Shown: positions 35,501 through 42,655 of the stretch, piece by piece
Layout: each line of letters opens with the position of its first letter
Position numbering within the stretch: the stretch's first letter is position 1
Source of the DNA: Clostridia bacterium
GTDB taxonomy: Bacteria > Bacillota > Clostridia > TANB77 > CAG-508
NCBI GenBank assembly: GCA_017528085.1
Contig: JAFXPH010000011.1
Coordinates: forward strand, 62,001-126,000
DNA: 64,000 nucleotides
Direction: 5' to 3'
Position numbers and translations under genes: made by a program
The notes under the pieces: model-generated
The model's database searches: none
What the model was told of the DNA's origin: nothing
The model's input: the letters and a program-made list of their open reading frames with translations, nothing else

Positions 35501-38500
35501 CAGTAAGCACATATGATGATAAAAATATACCAGGTTATAGATTTGATCATACAAATGACTTACCAATAGTAATTGGAGAGGATGAATCAGAAAATGTTAT
35601 TAGAGTATACTATGTAAAAGATGATTTCGGATATACAGTAGAATACTATTATGATGGAGTAATAGATAATAGTAAGACTGAAAATTACACAGCAACATTC
35701 CAAGACTTAATTGAAACTTATGTAGATAAGAATATACCAGGTTATAAATTTGACCATACAGATAAGTTCCCATTAAGAATAACAGAAGTTGCAGCAAATA
35801 ACGTAATTAAAGTTTATTATGTAAAAGATGATTTTGCATATACTGTAGAGTACTACTACGACGGAATAATCGATAATAGTAAGACTGAAAATTACACAGC
35901 AACATTCCAAGACTTAATTGAAACTTATGTAGATAAGAATATACCTGGATATAAATTTGACCATACAGATGAGTTCCCATTAAGGATAACAGAAGTTGCA
36001 GCAAATAACGTAATTAAAGTTTACTACGTAAAAGATGACTTTGGTTACAGAGTTGAATATTACTATGATGGAACAATAGATAATAGTAAGACAGAAAACT
36101 ATACAGCAACATTCCAAGACTTGATTGAAACTTATGTAGATAAGAATATACCAGGTTATAAACTAGATCATACAGATAAGTTCCCATTAAGAATAACAGA
36201 AGTTGCAGAAAACAACGTAATTAAAGTTTACTATGAAAAAGACGATTTCGGATACAGAGTAGAATACTACTATGATGGAGCGATAGATAATAGCAAAACT
36301 GAAAATTACACAGCAACATTCCAAGACTTAATTGAGACTTATGTAGATAAAAATATTCCAGGTTATAAATTTGATCATACAGATAAGTTCCCATTAAGCA
36401 TAACAGAAGTTGCAGAAAACAACGTAATTAAAGTTTACTACGTAAAAGATGACTTTGGTTACAGAGTTGAATATTACTACGATGGAACAATAGATAACAG
36501 TAAGACAGAAAACTATACAGCAACATTCCAAGACTTAATAGAAACTTACACAGATAAGAATATACCGGGATATAAATTTGACCATACAGATGAGTTCCCA
36601 TTAAGAATAACAGAAGTTGCAGAAAACAACGTAATTAAGGTTTACTATGTAAAAGATAGCTTTGGTTACAGGGTAGAATACTACTATGATGAAACAATAG
36701 ATAATAGTAAGACAGAAAACTATACAGCAACATTCCAAGACTTAATAGAAACTTATGAAGATAAAGTAATCGATGGATATAGACTAGATCATACAGATAA
36801 GTTCCCATTAAGCATAACAGAAGTTGCAGAGAATAACGTAATTAAAGTTTACTATGTAAAACGTACAGACTTAAGTTATGTAGTAAACTACTTAGAAAAA
36901 GGTACAAACGCAGTACTAAGTACTCAAAAGACTGTGCCTAACCAAAGATTTGGAGATACAATTACTTCTACAAGTGAAAAAATAGACATTGATGGATACT
37001 ACTTTGATAGTCCAGAAAAACCAGAAATAGTAATTAAAACAGATTTAGCACAAAACGTAATTAATCTATACTACACAAAGAGAACAGACTTAAAGTATAC
37101 AGTATACTATTTCGAAAAAGGTACAAATAAACCAATTGATACAAGCAAAGTGGTAGAAAATCAAAGATACTTAGATGAAATAGATACATCAATAGAAATA
37201 AAACCAATCTATGGATATAACTATGATTCTATAGACCCAACAACATTAACAATAGACTATAACGAAGATAATAATATTATCAGAATTTACTATACTAAGA
37301 AACCTACTTCTGTTTTAGTAAGATATCTAGAACAAGGTACAGATGCTCCACTAAGCGCGAAAGTTACAATCCCAGGTCTAGTATTCGACCACTATGAAAC
37401 AGAAGAAGCAATAGATATACCTGATAAATATTATTTAGTCTCAGAACCTGCTAATAAAACAGGTGAGATGACAGAAGAACAAATAGTTGTAACATATTAC
37501 TATTCAAAGAAATCAAGCAAGATAGTAGTAAGATATGTTGATATGGTAACTAATGAAGAACTAGTACCACATGATGAAATAACTAAAGTTGTAGATCAAA
37601 CATATGAAACTACGCCAAAAGACATTGCTGATTACAAGGTTTCATATGATTCTGGAAATACAACAGGAACAGTAACAGTAGATCCAATTGAAGTTATTTA
37701 CTACTATGCACATGATGCATATGTATATGTACACTTTGTAGAAAAATCAACAGGAAATACATTAGCTCCTGATGAGACCATAAAAGATGTCGAAGGAACT
37801 CCTTATAAAGCAGAAAGTAAAGTAATTAGAAGATACAAATTAATTGAGTCTGAATTACCAACTAATGCAGAAGGAACAATGACAAGAGAGCCAATAACGG
37901 TTATATACTACTATGAATTTGATACAGCATTTGTTGAGGTACATCATAAAGATAATCTATATGATGGAGACTTAGTACCAATGACAACTATAGACGGTGC
38001 AGTGGGTGATGATTATTCAACTGAGCCAATATCAATTCCAAATTATGACTTAGTAGAAGAAAAATTGCCAGATAATGCATCAGGACAAATGACTAAAGAA
38101 AAGATAACAGTAAATTATTATTATGCTAAGATAAGTTCAGTAACAGTTAAGTATATTGATAGAAATACAGGAGAAGAATTAGCAGACCCAGTATTTATTC
38201 CAGGACATGAGGGTGACGAATATCACTCAACAGCAGTTAATATTGATGATTACATATTAGTTTCAGAACCTGAAAATAAAGATGGATTTATGCCATATGA
38301 TCCTATAGAAATCATTTACTACTATGCTATAGAATCAGCTGGTGTAATTGAAAAACACATAGATGAAATGTCTAATGAACTTCTATATAACGAATTACAT
38401 CCAGGTAATGTGGGTGATGAGTATAATATAGAATCAAGAAATATTGAAAACTACGCAGTTGATGAGAACTTAATTCCAGATAATAAACACGGTTATATGA

Positions 38501-39882
38501 CAGAAGAACCAATTGAAGTTATTTACTACTATAGATATTTAACTCCAATTACTGTTGAGTACATTGATAGAGAAACAGGAGAAAAATTAATAGATGATAT
38601 TAATACTACTGGATATGAGGGTGAAAACTATGTAACAGAAGAAAAGACATTCCCTGATTATAAATTAGTTGAGATACCAACAAATAAAGAAGGTATTCTA
38701 ACTAAAGATCCAGTTGTAGTTAAATACTATTATGCTCATGATTCAGCCGGTGTAATTGTTCACTACATAGATGAACAAACTAATAAAGAAATTGCAGAAA
38801 AAGTAGTAATACCAGGACAAGAGGGAGATCCATATGAGACAATAGCTAAAACTATTGAAAACTATGAATTAAATTCTGAAAAATATCCAACAAATAATAA
38901 AGGCAAGATGACTAAAGACTTGATTGAAGTTTATTACTACTATACTCCAAAAGCTCAAGTAATTATCGAGTATATTGATAAAGAAACAGGAGAAAGAATA
39001 GAAGAAGTAATAAAAGATGGATATGTTGGAGATGAATATCATTCAAATCCAAAATACTTTGATTTATATCAAATAATCGAAGAAGAGATACCAGAAAATA
39101 AAGATGGTGTCATGAAGAAAGAAACAATTACAGTTAGATATTACTATCATAAGAAAGCACAAGTAGTTGTTGAACACATAGATAGACATACAAATGAAGT
39201 AATTGAGACATCATATATCTATGGATATGAGAATGATGAGTATTATACATCATCTAGAGACTTTGAAAATTACTCATTAATAGAAAGTGAGTTACCAACA
39301 AACAGAGAAGGAACTATGACAAGAGAACATATAACTTACGTTAAATACTATTATGAACGTAGAGGACAAGTTATTGTAGAATATAGAGATGTAAATACAA
39401 ATCAATTAATTACAACAAGTGATGTTATTAATGGTAAAGTAGGAGACAATTATACAACTAAAGAAAAAGATATTTATGGATATAAACTTGTAGTTGATAA
39501 ATATCCAGATAATTCAAGTGGATTATTCAAAGATAAAACTATAACAGTAACATATTACTATGATAGAGTTTATACAGATGGAGACATAGTAATTAACAAC
39601 AATAACAACAATGTAGTAACTATAGTAAGTGGACCTAAGTTTGAGGAAGAAATTACTAGGGTGGTAATACCTGATAATACTCCTCAAAATAGAGTCGTAC
39701 AAAAACCAATAACAGTTGTACCTACACCATCACCAGTTAATAATACAGTTGAAAATAATTCTTCAACAATCATTTATAACGTACCTAATACGGAGAAGAA
39801 TTCACATTATCAGTTAGCTGCAATAATGATGATATCACTTGGATGGTATATAGTTGTAAGAAACAAACAAGATGAAAAATAA
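26518..39882 (+). CDS. Giant modular surface protein (4454 aa) with SpaA-like, MucBP-like and tandem repeats and a sortase-like tail
   Basis: An ATG after AAGGAG starts an N-terminal signal/anchor helix (~6-27). Residues ~55-80 contain an EF-hand-like 'DLNNDGYVE'. Residues ~815-975 match a module in the 3540-aa protein. SpaA-like domains follow at ~980, 1104, 1219 and 1332. A beta-propeller-like region spans ~1445-1790, with recurrent 'GxxxxxKYxxDGxxxW'-like blades. Two further SpaA-like domains are each split by inserted sandwich modules (inserts ~1980-2373 and ~2624-2762). Four MucBP-like repeats, seven 69-aa tandem repeats (2967-3449), two divergent repeats and eleven more MucBP-like repeats follow. 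The tail is VPNTE (4422-4426), a hydrophobic helix (~4431-4447) and RNKQDEK, a typical cell-wall sorting layout with a noncanonical motif. Role in adhesion is inferred from domain families; the ligand is unknown. Confidence 0.9.
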   Translation: MSSKLKKALLILISIALTIGLSIFAWKKLDNSIIGKNIDKTGLDSETLKEIQYEEVTEEAGIVEEAPGVSFRAFFLKDLNNDGYVELINGTCKELGGQDTLYIELNVEGGGTLTNPVITINGENFYLQTKIPRDDEVKENAVGNNITRIVLNDIATGTNKILTGMVRSGDYSSTYTKNAAIHNNINNYSINSNTIVLSGTYEQAGEEPISFTKTQYLSVDWFGTASTYFYTTNLKYEDLPSRIDEANELIDLSFSIETIEGRKDLLPKANVVEGTIPLYRGYEPTIVSYNCNSNETFSYNPETHKFTIRRESVVDENGNVTSSIGQDNTYRIILKYPLEAYTDSGEEIVDLQIPVDEYYECFNNDNPAGDFDNPYIARAQSATIKIHYQEKKPNIYAHDLRVTVGTYYGSPYRTYVISKKKPIRLYNRISQEEINDDYNVAWNFIVGTNEIAKLITIKENEEYDSNTQNVDEFYRADPDTGNSRISMEDYIKNVGISFSGLSSVLKEDGILRVIDEETEEVLLEIDSFNKSRYEGSTFYYEMPVAHIRVEIENVNTRSNMIITNIKRIDDDKILENFTREKFNKLKRIYSQATLFLGEEKYVDRESSAVYDEPNSVATIDILKDVLSTQKTEEGDIITIQASFDPNVNQVGWVDGEFLIKLPKEIIKTKINSIEISNNNVEITSYELVEDDTNLIGDYIRIKTSNITKTPESFNITLDVDMTTDPRIATTTKNVELYASNKNADDYYYLGQDIYDVNSNLNTIEYVSLTTARLNLISPNSLLTTEMVLNFDDSGTLIVSPQVADVTPQYASVDNEESRATIGVQIKNNYAKSITDVIILGKIPFEGNTTVLRNRDLHSAYDSKMVSTIRVPEELQATAKVYYSTNENPNKDLTDTSNGWILAEDVENWDNIRTYLIDFGENEMVAGYEYIFYYDIEIPSDIDFNKISYGHHGVYFSLITDEGKYRTQIEPNPVGIRIAQKYNLDITKYILNNNTIPVPGASYTVVEVLEGDIYSEEVKSAITGADGKLEFKGLYGERVYEVKETISPKQYELNPEVTRFIGHVADDGTLTIEILSGSGLQNILVGKVEGVGYVVNAKTEDEVKAKVKVIKTQKDTDIRLSNTRFGFKAQGSDNESYYTTDTNGEFVIESVGLSTNFVLTETKAKTGYYLNEEPISFKIIRNGNEFEVEDFTGTVKNQSLTTENGIPILNLEIEDEKIPTYDIDILKVSKGEHVPLAGIKFNLYKDGKRVGAYETDVDGRFSITGLYQFEDRKNIDQTYVLKEVSTIDGYSKVRDIEFSTKMVDGVLVLTSESQAIVENTGTNTKVSLTIENPKTFELTKYDGETGELLPNTKFAIYNIDNGDGSKAVPAVDVKGRIVGTPIEIGGKEYYYVETDENGKITANLPSGMYKVVEIEASNIKYDISKKSLNTYYFGIGETRAGGRIDEEELSTVYQYDRTGVSAERAKAILVEDGVVTMYGNSAGSYIAKFDDNNEMVWERRVYTGGYSLLYDICLAEDGGIITAGDFDAGTTIPGSDTASGQPITISNSKGALIFKYNLDGKLEWYRNIWGGSDSYIHDLYIAEDTGDIFACGRNPGSSNFVNGITCTGTGNGFVVKYDKDGNPKFGTRVAAMTWGVVEKDGFIYSGGDSGLYKLSSNGTLIKTLAVSSIKSVTSCDSGILVTRGNNISIYDEELNQIYSRALETTANYACTDSFNNINIMLNNGKIIVLDGSDYSEIINKSVFSCATNIFEDELGKIIVSGSLSGKTSYAITGGGGNIPEQSEIIFNNYRKEYKITTDVDLYNGVKGGTISGEDLLPYETVKYGDSSIEPIVIQPNAGYKINYIKINGEEIFDYVIDGEGKVTLPQFDNVIENKHITVQFLQTSNTFKIKKVDEYTNEPIEGVSFKLDQLEERTEPNNEEIIGDMIEKTNTNVIPTEVEVSDPINPVGNLTPMNEIKYTSVNEETPIDGVLGGVETTQEYGFVDLDGALIPTNSKVYQTTIGGTAGIKNTIAESYIKVDLTGLEGYYALKVNAEVSSRGSYDYGYAAITRDTNFITYNNNYTDKFINISGTTSNNYYTNALKGGGIYYLHIGYRKSNNADYNNDLFRINSINVFPCVVPTEYNFIEEEGKYKSSNTGVHNSYSASYIPIDLTGYDSTDKFMLKVNYDISSQSNNDYGYMKVSEYSPSIQYTSNAWFNVSGNYSNQERTKELTGGKKYYLNIYYYKNGSTNTYDDKFTINSVKLYETESRAFNFEEVDGKYVSTNQGYDRTTSWSIIPIDLTEYSGKYNVKINADISSQASNDYGYVSYSTSTTSTGTNIIGISGNQTNYTQTGVLTGGRIWYLHLRYIKNDNTNQYDDKFTINSIEVSLNDSDLHHTTMTTNAIGEATCQIPYGLYRIEETGMPEGYEGIEPFEYRMNDESEKEITVTNRPFGEVIVHHYLKDNDGNYTTTRLADDVIIKGKVGTNYATEANLDIVDYDLERDAGGNYVIPSNASGQYAREVQEVNYYYETRTTKVIVHHYIEGSTLKVPLIDGTNAQDQELEGRPGEAYTTSSIANEDLSTDYELASVPELANGTYQTSDIEITYYYKKIVRKVTIQKVDEDGVTPLENVKFEIDGLKDRVDIGGAVNNGTYYMQRTGNKYVSNNKGVHNSTADTYFRIDMTNAAYNVIINANVQVSSQTSDYGYMYVTESPNTITLTQLNNSTGRLYRQGGSRSAENIAPYTLAPGKVYYLHIGYYKNASGSSYNDTFTVNSINYTIENKSQYTTNGEGKIKLDLNPGSYSIYEIETLQNYVMDSTVREITIDRSSTDQTITITNNKKRGTVVTNYYKEGTTEPIILADGTPAQSITTTGIVDEMYITNPANNVSERYDLVGIPENASGEYIDGEIVVNYYYHENMSNVKVHYYIEGTTTSLVPDVDIPGYVTQSYTTESSPDIPTYYHLVAEPSNKNGVITRDEIVVTYYYALNTYNYTTEYYYDGVIDNSKTYSRSATYGDSVSTYDDKNIPGYRFDHTNDLPIVIGEDESENVIRVYYVKDDFGYTVEYYYDGVIDNSKTENYTATFQDLIETYVDKNIPGYKFDHTDKFPLRITEVAANNVIKVYYVKDDFAYTVEYYYDGIIDNSKTENYTATFQDLIETYVDKNIPGYKFDHTDEFPLRITEVAANNVIKVYYVKDDFGYRVEYYYDGTIDNSKTENYTATFQDLIETYVDKNIPGYKLDHTDKFPLRITEVAENNVIKVYYEKDDFGYRVEYYYDGAIDNSKTENYTATFQDLIETYVDKNIPGYKFDHTDKFPLSITEVAENNVIKVYYVKDDFGYRVEYYYDGTIDNSKTENYTATFQDLIETYTDKNIPGYKFDHTDEFPLRITEVAENNVIKVYYVKDSFGYRVEYYYDETIDNSKTENYTATFQDLIETYEDKVIDGYRLDHTDKFPLSITEVAENNVIKVYYVKRTDLSYVVNYLEKGTNAVLSTQKTVPNQRFGDTITSTSEKIDIDGYYFDSPEKPEIVIKTDLAQNVINLYYTKRTDLKYTVYYFEKGTNKPIDTSKVVENQRYLDEIDTSIEIKPIYGYNYDSIDPTTLTIDYNEDNNIIRIYYTKKPTSVLVRYLEQGTDAPLSAKVTIPGLVFDHYETEEAIDIPDKYYLVSEPANKTGEMTEEQIVVTYYYSKKSSKIVVRYVDMVTNEELVPHDEITKVVDQTYETTPKDIADYKVSYDSGNTTGTVTVDPIEVIYYYAHDAYVYVHFVEKSTGNTLAPDETIKDVEGTPYKAESKVIRRYKLIESELPTNAEGTMTREPITVIYYYEFDTAFVEVHHKDNLYDGDLVPMTTIDGAVGDDYSTEPISIPNYDLVEEKLPDNASGQMTKEKITVNYYYAKISSVTVKYIDRNTGEELADPVFIPGHEGDEYHSTAVNIDDYILVSEPENKDGFMPYDPIEIIYYYAIESAGVIEKHIDEMSNELLYNELHPGNVGDEYNIESRNIENYAVDENLIPDNKHGYMTEEPIEVIYYYRYLTPITVEYIDRETGEKLIDDINTTGYEGENYVTEEKTFPDYKLVEIPTNKEGILTKDPVVVKYYYAHDSAGVIVHYIDEQTNKEIAEKVVIPGQEGDPYETIAKTIENYELNSEKYPTNNKGKMTKDLIEVYYYYTPKAQVIIEYIDKETGERIEEVIKDGYVGDEYHSNPKYFDLYQIIEEEIPENKDGVMKKETITVRYYYHKKAQVVVEHIDRHTNEVIETSYIYGYENDEYYTSSRDFENYSLIESELPTNREGTMTREHITYVKYYYERRGQVIVEYRDVNTNQLITTSDVINGKVGDNYTTKEKDIYGYKLVVDKYPDNSSGLFKDKTITVTYYYDRVYTDGDIVINNNNNNVVTIVSGPKFEEEITRVVIPDNTPQNRVVQKPITVVPTPSPVNNTVENNSSTIIYNVPNTEKNSHYQLAAIMMISLGWYIVVRNKQDEK
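32455..33636 (+). repeat. Three inserted beta-sandwich modules inside one SpaA-like domain
   Basis: Three consecutive ~125-135-residue units share 'IPIDLT', 'SSQxxNDYGY', 'LTGGxxYYLHxxY' and 'DDKFTINSI' signatures. They lie between a SpaA-like first half (around 32167, 'IKKVDEYTNEPIEGVSFKL') and its apparent second half (around 33640, 'TTNAIGEATCQIPYGLYRI'). Sequence identity is moderate, so these are old protein-level duplications rather than recent DNA repeats. Confidence 0.7.
34387..34803 (+). repeat. Fourth copy of the inserted beta-sandwich module in a second SpaA-like domain
   Basis: The unit has the same signatures as the triplet upstream ('FRIDMT', 'SSQTSDYGYMY', 'KVYYLHIGYYKN', 'NDTFTVNSI'). 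It again sits between SpaA-like halves: 'IQKVDEDGVTPLENVKFEI' before it and 'YTTNGEGKIKLDLNPGSYSI' after it. Confidence 0.7.
35416..36864 (+). repeat. Seven tandem 207-bp (69-aa) repeats
   Basis: Unit starts are exactly 207 bases apart (35416, 35623, 35830, 36037, 36244, 36451, 36658). The core is 'VEYYYDGxIDNSKTENYTA' followed by an 'IPGYKFDHTD' block and ending 'NNVIKVYYVKD'. Units 2-6 are nearly identical at the DNA level; the first and last are divergent, as expected for an array growing in its middle. The unit resembles the MucBP/beta-grasp repeats on either side. The array is fully in frame, so copy-number change would keep the gene open. Confidence 0.95.
37303..39570 (+). repeat. Eleven MucBP-like repeats
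   Basis: Each ~67-70-residue unit begins with a 'VxVxYIDxxTGEEL'-like strand, has a central 'GxVGDxYxTxxxxIxxYxL' segment and ends in 'ITVxYYYxxx'. This is the MucBP mucin-binding repeat pattern of lactobacilli and Listeria. Divergence between units is high, unlike the 207-bp array upstream. Confidence 0.85.
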
Positions 39883-39908
39883 CATCTGATGTTTTCTAAA
39901 TAATACTA

Positions 39909-39942
39909 AAAGAGGAAGAGTAAAATCTTCCTCTTTCTTTTT
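39909..39942 (+). terminator. Terminator of the 4454-aa surface gene
   Basis: An 11-bp stem (39909-39919 with 39926-39936) with a 6-base loop and a T-rich tail, 26 bases after the stop codon. Confidence 0.9.
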
Positions 39943-39958
39943 GTAAAAAGCCCTCAAC

Positions 39959-39987
39959 TTGACATAAAATAGCCTTAGTAGTATAAT
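39959..39987 (+). promoter_or_regulatory. Sigma-A promoter for gdpP
   Basis: Consensus TTGACA (39959-39964), a 17-base spacer and TATAAT (39982-39987), 44 bases upstream of the gdpP ATG. Confidence 0.85.
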
Positions 39988-40031
39988 AGAAAGGTAAAAA
40001 TTTTGATAAATAGAGGAGTAGATAAAACTTT

Positions 40032-42035
40032 ATGTCGGGTTCAAACGAAAAGTTGATAGACAAACTCACATGGAAAAACTATGGTTATATTATTCTAATC
40101 GCTATTTTGTGTATTATCCTTTGTACATACGACTTGGCTTGGGTAATACCATCAATAATAATAATGGTTATAATAATACTTTATAGTTTTTGGGACAATA
40201 CAAAGAAAAAATTTACAATTCTTAATCATATTGAAGAAATGAATTCTGATGTTGATTCAGTTACTAAGAGTAACTTAATTAACTCACCTTTACCAATGAT
40301 TCTTATGGGTACAGAAGGAGATATTATATGGAAAAGTAAGAAGTTCGTTACTGAATTTCAAAACATTGATATGCGTTCATATCTATCTCAAATGATTAAA
40401 GAAATAAAATTAGATCTTGAAAAAGATTCAACTAAAGAAATATCTAAACAAATTAATATTGATAAAAAGATTTATAAAGTAAAAGGTAGAGTAGTTAGAA
40501 CAAAAAGACGTGGCAATAAAAACCAAGAGTACGTGCTTAATTTGTACTTTATAGATGATACTAAATATAATGATCTTTTTGATGAAGCAAATGGTTCAAA
40601 GATTTGTATCGGTATGGTAGAGATTGATAACTATGATGACCTAATCCAAAGAGCTTTACCAGAAGAAAAGATTGAACTTTTAGGAAATATCGAAAAAGAG
40701 ATAATTGATTGGATAACTGGAATCGGTGGCTTAGTTATTAAGACAGAAAGAGATTCATTTACAATTATATTTGAGCAAAGATACTTAGCTGATTTTGAGA
40801 AAGATAGATTTAGTATCTTAGATAGTATTAAGAAAATAAAAACATCTAACGATGTTCAAATAACATTAAGTATATCAGTAACTAACGAAGGTAACACAAA
40901 CTACGAAAAATATAAGAATGCCTTAAGTGGTATGGAGATCGTTTTAGGTAGAGGTGGTGACCAAGCAGTCGTTAGAAAAGATGGAAAATATACTTTCTTT
41001 GGTGGTACTTCATTAGAGATTGAAAAGAGAACTAAAGTTAAAGCAAGAACTATAGCTCAATCAATTTCTAAGATAATTAAAGAAGCAGACAATGTATTTA
41101 TTATGGGTCATAGCAATATTGACATAGATTCATTTGGCTCTGCACTTGGAGTACTTAAGTTAGCTAAAACATCAGGTGTTAGTGGTTATATAGTATCTGA
41201 ACCAAAAGGAAAGAATCTAGGTAAGTTCTATGATGAAGTTAAAGAAAGTGATGAATATAAAGAATTAATCATTACAAAAGGCGACGCAGAAGAGCTTATA
41301 ACTGATGATTCAGTATTATTCGTTGTAGATACTCATAAAACTAACTACGTTGAATTCCCTGAACTATTAGAAAAATTTGATAAGATAGTAGTAATAGATC
41401 ACCATAGAAAAAGCCCTGAAGCAATTGAGAATCCATTACTTTCATTCCATGAAGTATATGCTTCTTCAGCTGCAGAGCTTGTAACAGAAATTATTCAATA
41501 CTATCCAGATCCAGTTGAGCTAAACTTAATTGAAGCAGAAGGTTTATATGGTGGTATCATGGTTGATACTAAAGACTTTACATTTAAGACTGGTGTTAGA
41601 ACATTTGAAGCTGCAGCATACTTAAGAAAGTATGGTGTTGATATCATAAGAGTTAAGAAATGGTTCCAAACAGACTTAGAAAGTTATAAGACTATTGCTG
41701 AGATTATAAATGAAGCTGAAATCATTGAAGGAAACATAGCAATTTCAACTTATAAAGGTGAAGATGAAAATGCTAACTTAATTTGTGCAAGAGCAGCAGA
41801 TGAGTTATTAACAATAAGTGATATATCAGCATCATTTGTTATGGCTAAGATGGATAACACAGTATTTATTAGTGGTAGATCAGTTGGTAATATAAATGTT
41901 CAAATTATATTAGAGAAACTTGGTGGTGGTGGACACATCACTCTAGCAGGTGCTCAACTTGAAGGTCTAACATTAGAAGAAGCTCATGATGAGCTAATAA
42001 TTAGAATTAATGAATACTTATTAGAAACTAAATAG
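40032..42035 (+). CDS. gdpP: Cyclic-di-AMP phosphodiesterase GdpP (YybT family)
   Basis: GdpP is a membrane enzyme that hydrolyses c-di-AMP to pApA, linking the messenger to wall stress and potassium control. The 667-aa length and layout fit: two N-terminal membrane helices (~16-52), a PAS-like region (~80-150), a degenerate GGDEF region (~170-300) and a DHH-DHHA1 catalytic part. Metal ligands of the DHH domain are visible as D364/D366 in 'NIDIDSFGS', 'VDTHKT' and D456-H457-H458 in 'VIDHHRKS'. The DHHA1 'GGGGHITLAGAQ' motif is near the end. The start ATG has AGAGGAG upstream. It precedes rplI-dnaB, the conserved Firmicutes order, but a terminator separates it from rplI here. Confidence 0.96.
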   Translation: MSGSNEKLIDKLTWKNYGYIILIAILCIILCTYDLAWVIPSIIIMVIIILYSFWDNTKKKFTILNHIEEMNSDVDSVTKSNLINSPLPMILMGTEGDIIWKSKKFVTEFQNIDMRSYLSQMIKEIKLDLEKDSTKEISKQINIDKKIYKVKGRVVRTKRRGNKNQEYVLNLYFIDDTKYNDLFDEANGSKICIGMVEIDNYDDLIQRALPEEKIELLGNIEKEIIDWITGIGGLVIKTERDSFTIIFEQRYLADFEKDRFSILDSIKKIKTSNDVQITLSISVTNEGNTNYEKYKNALSGMEIVLGRGGDQAVVRKDGKYTFFGGTSLEIEKRTKVKARTIAQSISKIIKEADNVFIMGHSNIDIDSFGSALGVLKLAKTSGVSGYIVSEPKGKNLGKFYDEVKESDEYKELIITKGDAEELITDDSVLFVVDTHKTNYVEFPELLEKFDKIVVIDHHRKSPEAIENPLLSFHEVYASSAAELVTEIIQYYPDPVELNLIEAEGLYGGIMVDTKDFTFKTGVRTFEAAAYLRKYGVDIIRVKKWFQTDLESYKTIAEIINEAEIIEGNIAISTYKGEDENANLICARAADELLTISDISASFVMAKMDNTVFISGRSVGNINVQIILEKLGGGGHITLAGAQLEGLTLEEAHDELIIRINEYLLETK

Positions 42036-42040
42036 ATAAT

Positions 42041-42076
42041 AAAATCCACATTTTGATTACAAAATGTGGATTTTTT
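42041..42076 (+). terminator. gdpP terminator
   Basis: A 14-bp perfect stem (42041-42054 with 42061-42074), a 6-base loop and a T-run, five bases after the gdpP stop. Confidence 0.93.
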
Positions 42077-42183
42077 ATACTATAAATGGTAGCTTAAAGT
42101 GAATTTCAACTTATAGTTGAAAAATTGGGCTTTTTGTTATAAAATGTAGCTACTTGAAAAAGATTTAAATGTGGGAGGTTTTT

Positions 42184-42630
42184 ATGAAGGTAATTTTAAA
42201 ACAAGATATCAAAGGCGTAGGAAAAAAAGATCAAGTTATTGAAGCGTCAGATGGATATGCAAGAAACTATTTACTACCTAAGGGACTAGCAGTAAAAGCA
42301 GATGTTGGAAACATGAACAACTTACAAAACAAAAAAGATTCTGTAGCATATAAAAAAGAAGAAGATAAAAAAGAAGCTTTAGTACTTGCAGAAAAACTAA
42401 AAAAGACAGTAGTAAAATTACATGTAAAAACTGGAGAAAACGGAAAGGTATTTGGTTCAGTAACATCTAAAGAAATCGCAGAAGCATTAAAGAAAGACTT
42501 TAACATAGATGTAGATAAGAAAAAGATATTACTTGATGAACCTATCAAAGAAGCAGGAAACAAAAGAGTTGATATAAAATTAAATGAAGGTGTTGTATCA
42601 ACAGTTACAGTAATGGTAATACCAAATTAG
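42184..42630 (+). CDS. rplI: 50S ribosomal protein L9
   Basis: L9 binds 23S rRNA and extends from the large subunit. The ATG at 42184 follows GGGAGG and gives the classic start 'MKVILKQDIKGVGKKDQVI' and a usual length of 148 aa. An in-frame ATG at 42169 would overlap the RBS and is rejected. The N-terminal domain ('GYARNYLLPKGLA'), long connecting helix and C-terminal domain ('TGENGKVFGSVTSKEIA') are all present. It lies 25 bases upstream of dnaB with no terminator between, so rplI-dnaB-tilS probably form one transcript. Confidence 0.97.
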   Translation: MKVILKQDIKGVGKKDQVIEASDGYARNYLLPKGLAVKADVGNMNNLQNKKDSVAYKKEEDKKEALVLAEKLKKTVVKLHVKTGENGKVFGSVTSKEIAEALKKDFNIDVDKKKILLDEPIKEAGNKRVDIKLNEGVVSTVTVMVIPN

Positions 42631-42655
42631 TTTAAAGTAACAAGGATGGTTTAAA

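Noticed and set aside
35416-39570. Regular repeats as a possible CRISPR array
   Set aside because: The units are 207 bp and ~200 bp, fully coding and in one frame, without unique spacers between short palindromic repeats.
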